A stretch of 35,409 nucleotides of DNA from CAYYNP01 sp964472545 (GTDB lineage Bacteria > Planctomycetota > Planctomycetia > Pirellulales > Thermoguttaceae), in contig CAYYNP010000071.1 in assembly GCA_964472545.1 (NCBI GenBank), positions 1 through 35,409 on the forward strand. The letters are read 5' to 3'. Each line of letters starts with the position of its first letter. Position 1 is the first letter of the stretch. The notes beneath the pieces were generated by a model. It worked only from the letters and a program-made list of their open reading frames with translations. It was not told the origin of the DNA and searched no databases. Positions 31,532 to 35,409 of this stretch are shown piece after piece. The translations under genes were made by a program, and so were the position numbers.

Positions 31532-33898
31532 ATGGGAATGCTACGCGGTTGCCATCGTCGAAGACTGGTGCTCGAACCGCGTGAGCAGCGTGCCCTTCTT
31601 TCCGGCGACCTTGCCGGCGCCGTGGGGCCGGCCGAGGCGCTTCTCGGCCAGCCTGCCGATGATGTGGCCGTGCTTGCGGAGGCGGAGGACGGGAGCGGTT
31701 CGTTTTCTCCCGCGGGCGAGGGCGTGTTCGCGCTGTGGAACTGGGCTGAGCCACAGAACATCCCCGATGGCCCTGGTGGCGATTGGGTGCAGATCGACTT
31801 TGAGGAACAGGTAGATATCCCGCTGGGCGCTCGGGCCACAGAGGTGATGGTCTACTACGACATCACCCATCCCCACAGCGGGGACATTGAGGTACAGGCC
31901 TCCAACGGTTCCCACACGTGGACCGTCCGCGACAACCACGGCGGGGCGACCCCGGATATCTCCGAGACGGTGACCGAGGAGTTGCTCTTCGCCGGGGACC
32001 TCGCTGCGCAGCCGTGGTCCTATCGTGTCCGCGATACGGTGGGCGGCCAGACGGGCACGCTCAACGCCGTGCAGTTGTACGTATTTTATGAGGAAGTGTT
32101 GACGCGTGGTGAGATCCACGGCGTCGTGTGGGACGATCTTGATGGCGATGGCGAACGAGATGCCAACGAATCAGGTTTGGCGAATCGACGCGTCCATTTG
32201 GATGTGAACGAGAACGGCCAATGGGACTCGGGCGAACCCTATGAGGGCACAAATGCGTCCGGTCACTACGCGTTCACCGGCTTGCCTGCCGGCAAGTATG
32301 TCGTCGCCTCATACCCTACCGAGGACCACGAGCCAACGAATCCAGCGCCCAGTTTTGCCGGCCCACCAGGCCCCGCAGACCAGGGAACGGCTAAGGCTTG
32401 GTACGATTGGCGAAACGGCGAATTCTACGTTTCCGTGAACAACGTCCGTAGCTGGGAATTCCAAAGCGTTGCACTCTTTCGGAGTGGCTTACCAGACGAT
32501 TCGCAGTTACCAGCAGTACCATCGGGGACTTTCGTTTCTAGCACCGGTAACACGCACGGTGAGGTTTCCTTCGGTCCCTTACTGGGAAACCCGGACGGCC
32601 AGCCGCCCACGCCGTACACGGACGTGTTCATTGGCAACATCTTCAAGAACCCACCTACGTCAGATGTGGAACTTCAGGCGATCATGGCGGCCGGCGATTT
32701 CCAGTTTGGATACGACATCCCTGGTGAGGGACGTCGTGTCGGTGAAATCGCAATCGGCCCACAAGCCGCCCCTTACGAGATTGTCATCTCTCAGAACGAG
32801 ATCGTTACCAACGTTGACTTCGGCAGCCACGCACTTCCAGGCAAGATTCGCGGCGTTGTTTTCAATGATCTTGACGGCAACAGCCAGCGCGATGGCGGCG
32901 AACTAGGGATAAGCGACCGGAAAGTCTATCTCGACGCAAACGGAAACAACTTGTGGGACGCTGGTGAGCCGTACGAGTTGACCGATGCCGACGGGGCCTA
33001 CGCGTTCGCCGACGTCACGCCCGGCACATACGTCGTCAACCAAATTGTCGAGTCGCCTTGGTACGCAGCTCCCCCGGCCAACGTGACTCACGAGATAGTC
33101 GTTGCCCCGCACCAGATCGTCTCGGGCATCGACTTCGCAAATCGATTGCCCGCCGTCGTAGGACGCCACGTCTTCTACAACAACTCGGCCTTCGACGGCA
33201 ACCGTGCTGGCTCGGGCGAGGCCGACGATAATGCCATCGCCACTGACAAGGCGGCCCTGTTGCCGGGCGCAAGTGCCACCTTCGACAACTACACGAGCTA
33301 CTCCTCGGGGATCAACGGAGTGATGGTGGACGTGGCCCATCCGGCCGTCACGCCGGCAGCAGCCGACTTTATGTTCCACATCGGCAATGATGCCGATCCG
33401 GCCGACTGGCCGCCCGTCTCGACTCCGGTCACCGTGGATGTTCGCGAGGGCGCCGGGGTCGACGGTTCCGACCGGGTGACGTTGATCTGGCCCGACAACG
33501 CCATCAGGAAGCAGTGGCTGCAAGTGACAGTCCTGGCCGACCGGCTGGGGATGGCCGAAGACGACGTGTTCTACTTTGGCAACGCCGTGGGTGAAGCGGG
33601 CAACTCGACGTCCAACACTCAGGTAACCACCACCGACCTGCTGCTGGAGCGGAACAACCCGCGGAACTTCCTGAACCCAGCGCCGATCCTCTTTGACTTT
33701 GACTACAACCGAGATCAACGGGGCAACGTGACCGACGTGCTGCTGGCGAGGAACAATGCCACGAACTTCCTGACGGCGCTGAAGTTGCTCGATCTGTCTG
33801 ACATCCACGGGATGGCCGCGCGGGCGGTAGAAGTTGACGGACGCCACGACCCTTCCGCCGAAGCCGCGGGCCGAATGCTGGCAACATATTGGCTGTAG
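31532..33898 (+). CDS. Large surface protein with P-domain-like, SdrD-B-like and dockerin-like domains
   Basis: The 788-residue protein opens 'MGMLRGCHRRRLVLEPREQR', carrying the planctomycete LEPR...LLSG N-terminal motif (14-25) that replaces a classical signal peptide. Domains in order: a proprotein-convertase P-domain-like jelly roll (about 77-187, 'VYYDITHPHSGDIEVQASN'), an SdrD-B-like repeat (192-262, 'GVVWDDLDGDGERDANESG'), an inserted beta region (280-395), a second SdrD-B-like repeat (437-503, 'GVVFNDLDGNSQRDGGELG'), a recurring planctomycete module (541-690, 'VGRHVFYNNSAFDGN') and a duplicated dockerin-like end (698-756) with 'TTTDLLLERNNPRNFL' and 'GNVTDVLLARNNATNFL'. Calcium binding is likely at several Asp-rich loops. 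The ATG at 31532 has GGGAGGAG upstream. The next gene, 50 nt on, is of the same type. Confidence 0.85.
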   Translation: MGMLRGCHRRRLVLEPREQRALLSGDLAGAVGPAEALLGQPADDVAVLAEAEDGSGSFSPAGEGVFALWNWAEPQNIPDGPGGDWVQIDFEEQVDIPLGARATEVMVYYDITHPHSGDIEVQASNGSHTWTVRDNHGGATPDISETVTEELLFAGDLAAQPWSYRVRDTVGGQTGTLNAVQLYVFYEEVLTRGEIHGVVWDDLDGDGERDANESGLANRRVHLDVNENGQWDSGEPYEGTNASGHYAFTGLPAGKYVVASYPTEDHEPTNPAPSFAGPPGPADQGTAKAWYDWRNGEFYVSVNNVRSWEFQSVALFRSGLPDDSQLPAVPSGTFVSSTGNTHGEVSFGPLLGNPDGQPPTPYTDVFIGNIFKNPPTSDVELQAIMAAGDFQFGYDIPGEGRRVGEIAIGPQAAPYEIVISQNEIVTNVDFGSHALPGKIRGVVFNDLDGNSQRDGGELGISDRKVYLDANGNNLWDAGEPYELTDADGAYAFADVTPGTYVVNQIVESPWYAAPPANVTHEIVVAPHQIVSGIDFANRLPAVVGRHVFYNNSAFDGNRAGSGEADDNAIATDKAALLPGASATFDNYTSYSSGINGVMVDVAHPAVTPAAADFMFHIGNDADPADWPPVSTPVTVDVREGAGVDGSDRVTLIWPDNAIRKQWLQVTVLADRLGMAEDDVFYFGNAVGEAGNSTSNTQVTTTDLLLERNNPRNFLNPAPILFDFDYNRDQRGNVTDVLLARNNATNFLTALKLLDLSDIHGMAARAVEVDGRHDPSAEAAGRMLATYWL

Positions 33899-33948
33899 CC
33901 TGAGCTGCGTTGGCAAGGCTCTCGCCACGAGACCGGGAGGAGCGACGC

Positions 33949-35409
33949 ATGAGAACATCACGTGCCGACCGTCGGGATCGCAGCCGACTCTGCGGCAGAC
34001 CAGAGCGAGTCGGTTCCGCTGGGCCGTTGTCTCTTCGACCGCGACGCCTGACCCTGGAACGGCTTGAAGGCCGTCAGTTGTTGGCCGCGTCGATTGGCGA
34101 CGTAGTCTGGCTTGATCTGGACGCCGATGGCCTTCAGGGACCGGGTGAGCCTGGCATCGAACATATCGCCGTCAATCTCTACGAGGCGGCAAGCCATCTG
34201 CTCCTTGATTCGACCACGACGTCTCCGGCGGGAGTTTACGGCTTCAACGATGTTCCCGCCGGCGACTACTTCGTCGAATTCATCGTCCCCTCCGGCTTCA
34301 GCTTCACGCACGAGAACCAAGGCGACGACACACGTGATAGCGACGCCAATCCTCGTACCGGACGCACCGGCGATTACACGTTGACGACCGGCTCGGACAC
34401 GACGTCTATCGACGCCGGGCTATTGCAGGACTTCACGCTCTCGGTCGGCGACGCCAACCTCACCAGCGACCCGCTCGCCACCACACACGGCTACGTCGAC
34501 GTCGTGCTCTCGGTTCCCGATGCGATGGAACGGCGCGTGGCCGGCTACAGCGCCTTTATGACCGTCGACCCGTCGGCCGCAGGCGTCACGCTCACCGGTG
34601 TCTCTGAAGCCCCCGGCGCCCTTTTCCCCGGACAGGTGCCCGCCTTCTTTGACACGGCCGATCCGGCCATCAAGTTGGTTTCCGATTTCCTGCAAGTGAA
34701 CAACCCGGGCGATCCGCCGGACGTGCCGCTTTCCAACGGTGCGGGCCTGTTTCGGCTGCAATTCGACGTAGCGCCCGGCACCACCGGCTCATTTGACGTC
34801 GACGTCGACTTTCTGCGGATGAACGACGGCGCGTTGCGAGAACTGCCGAATTTCGCGATCGACAAGGGCTCGGTGACCGTCTCCGGGTCGGCGCCCGAAT
34901 TCTCGATCGATAACGTCACCCGGGCGGAAGGCAACGCCGGCACGACGGCCTTCGAGTTCACGATCTCGTTAACCGGAACCGTGGCCTCAACGATGACGGT
35001 CCAGGTCGATACGGCAGACGTCACTGCCGAGGACGAAGGCGGTAATCACGACTACGACTTGATCGCCAGCGACGTGCTCACGTTCACCTCGGCGGGAACA
35101 AAGGCCGTCACCATCGACGTGATCGGCGATACCGACGTGGAACCGGACGAGATGTTCAACGTCCTACTGAGCAACGCCACTGGCGGAGCCGCCATCGTCG
35201 ACGGGACGGGCATCGGCACGATCCAGAACGACGACGCGGCTCTGAGCTTCGGTTTCTTGCACGTCGGCGACGGATTTGTCACCGAGCTGGATGTCGGTGT
35301 TGGCGTAACAATCGAGTTGCAGGTGCATGTGCTCAATGCAGAGACTGTTGCCTCTGTAACTCTCTTTCCGCATAACTCGTTTCTGTTTTCTCGAACGTCG
35401 GGCGGAGGG
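33949..35409 (+). CDS. Surface protein with SdrD-B-like, cohesin-like and Calx-beta domains (cut by window edge)
   Basis: The frame is open from ATG 33949 (GGGAGGAG upstream) to the window end, 487 codons. The N terminus is Arg-rich and carries 'LTLERLEGRQLLA' (35-47), the same class of anchor/export motif as the previous gene. Domains: SdrD-B-like (48-157, 'IGDVVWLDLDADGLQGPGE'), a cohesin-like beta region (162-313, with 'GYVDVVLSVPDAMERRVAGY', 'FRLQFDVAPGTTGSFDVDVD' and 'FAIDKGSVTV'), a Calx-beta domain (316-429, 'RAEGNAGTTAFEFTISLTG', 'DTDVEPDEMFNVLLSNATGG', 'GIGTIQNDD') and the start of a further beta domain ('VGDGFVTELDVGVGV'). It probably acts on the cell surface in calcium-dependent adhesion or assembly. 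The cohesin call is the least sure. Confidence 0.82.
   Translation, partial: MRTSRADRRDRSRLCGRPERVGSAGPLSLRPRRLTLERLEGRQLLAASIGDVVWLDLDADGLQGPGEPGIEHIAVNLYEAASHLLLDSTTTSPAGVYGFNDVPAGDYFVEFIVPSGFSFTHENQGDDTRDSDANPRTGRTGDYTLTTGSDTTSIDAGLLQDFTLSVGDANLTSDPLATTHGYVDVVLSVPDAMERRVAGYSAFMTVDPSAAGVTLTGVSEAPGALFPGQVPAFFDTADPAIKLVSDFLQVNNPGDPPDVPLSNGAGLFRLQFDVAPGTTGSFDVDVDFLRMNDGALRELPNFAIDKGSVTVSGSAPEFSIDNVTRAEGNAGTTAFEFTISLTGTVASTMTVQVDTADVTAEDEGGNHDYDLIASDVLTFTSAGTKAVTIDVIGDTDVEPDEMFNVLLSNATGGAAIVDGTGIGTIQNDDAALSFGFLHVGDGFVTELDVGVGVTIELQVHVLNAETVASVTLFPHNSFLFSRTSGGG

Overview
The window is GC-rich, densely coding DNA from a member of the Planctomycetota, probably a Pirellulales-type or related lineage. 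Several family signatures point there: a BBP7-type outer-membrane barrel protein, a DUF1559 prepilin-like protein ending in a His-to-Asp-Gly motif, a PEP-CTERM protein with HAF repeats, a PQQ-like beta-propeller of the 'NWPQWRGP' type, large surface proteins with an N-terminal LEPR/LERLEGRQLL motif, SdrD-B-like repeats and dockerin-like ends, and a Tat-exported sugar-isomerase-like protein. No rRNA, tRNA, CRISPR array or phage block was recognised. All calls come from reading the sequence; no database search was run.

Layout. 1-5300: two tandem secreted paralogs of unknown function (the second has its signal peptide out of frame), convergent rsmE, an ExeA-like ATPase, and a secreted protein with a cytochrome-like CX4CH motif. 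5310-12230: a CobA-HemD fusion, the BBP7 porin-like protein, a PEP-CTERM/HAF protein with a long structured leader, a PQQ-propeller protein and a DUF374 acyltransferase. 12358-15483 (minus strand): a complete cobalt ECF importer, cbiM-cbiN-cbiQ-cbiO, with overlapping genes and a fifth small membrane-protein gene 25 nt downstream. 15683-15942: a MITE-like element with an 8-bp target duplication and two internal palindromes. 15970-19861: a tightly coupled four-gene operon with two envelope proteins of unknown function, a DUF318-type permease and its DUF1980/TIGR03943 partner.

19862-25026: a DUF1559 protein, a stand-alone RNA ligase, a gene-poor stretch, a small membrane protein, a broken PEP-CTERM gene end, and a response regulator-PilZ pair that suggests c-di-GMP-linked signalling. 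25027-31500 is a decaying accessory zone: three spaced hairpin repeats, an orphan leucine-rich-repeat tail directly after a TPR gene, a Tat-exported isomerase-like protein, a 5' fragment that looks like a group II intron, and a glycoside-hydrolase-like pseudogene with two in-frame stops. 31532-35409: two consecutive giant-type surface proteins; the first ends in a dockerin-like domain and the second (cut by the window edge) carries a cohesin-like domain and a Calx-beta domain.

Functionally, the CobA-HemD fusion and CbiMNQO fit tetrapyrrole/cobalamin metabolism. The surface and secreted proteins fit the elaborate planctomycete envelope. The best candidates for undescribed biology are the four-gene DUF318 operon, the dockerin/cohesin-like surface pair, the RNA ligase, and the small non-coding repeat elements.
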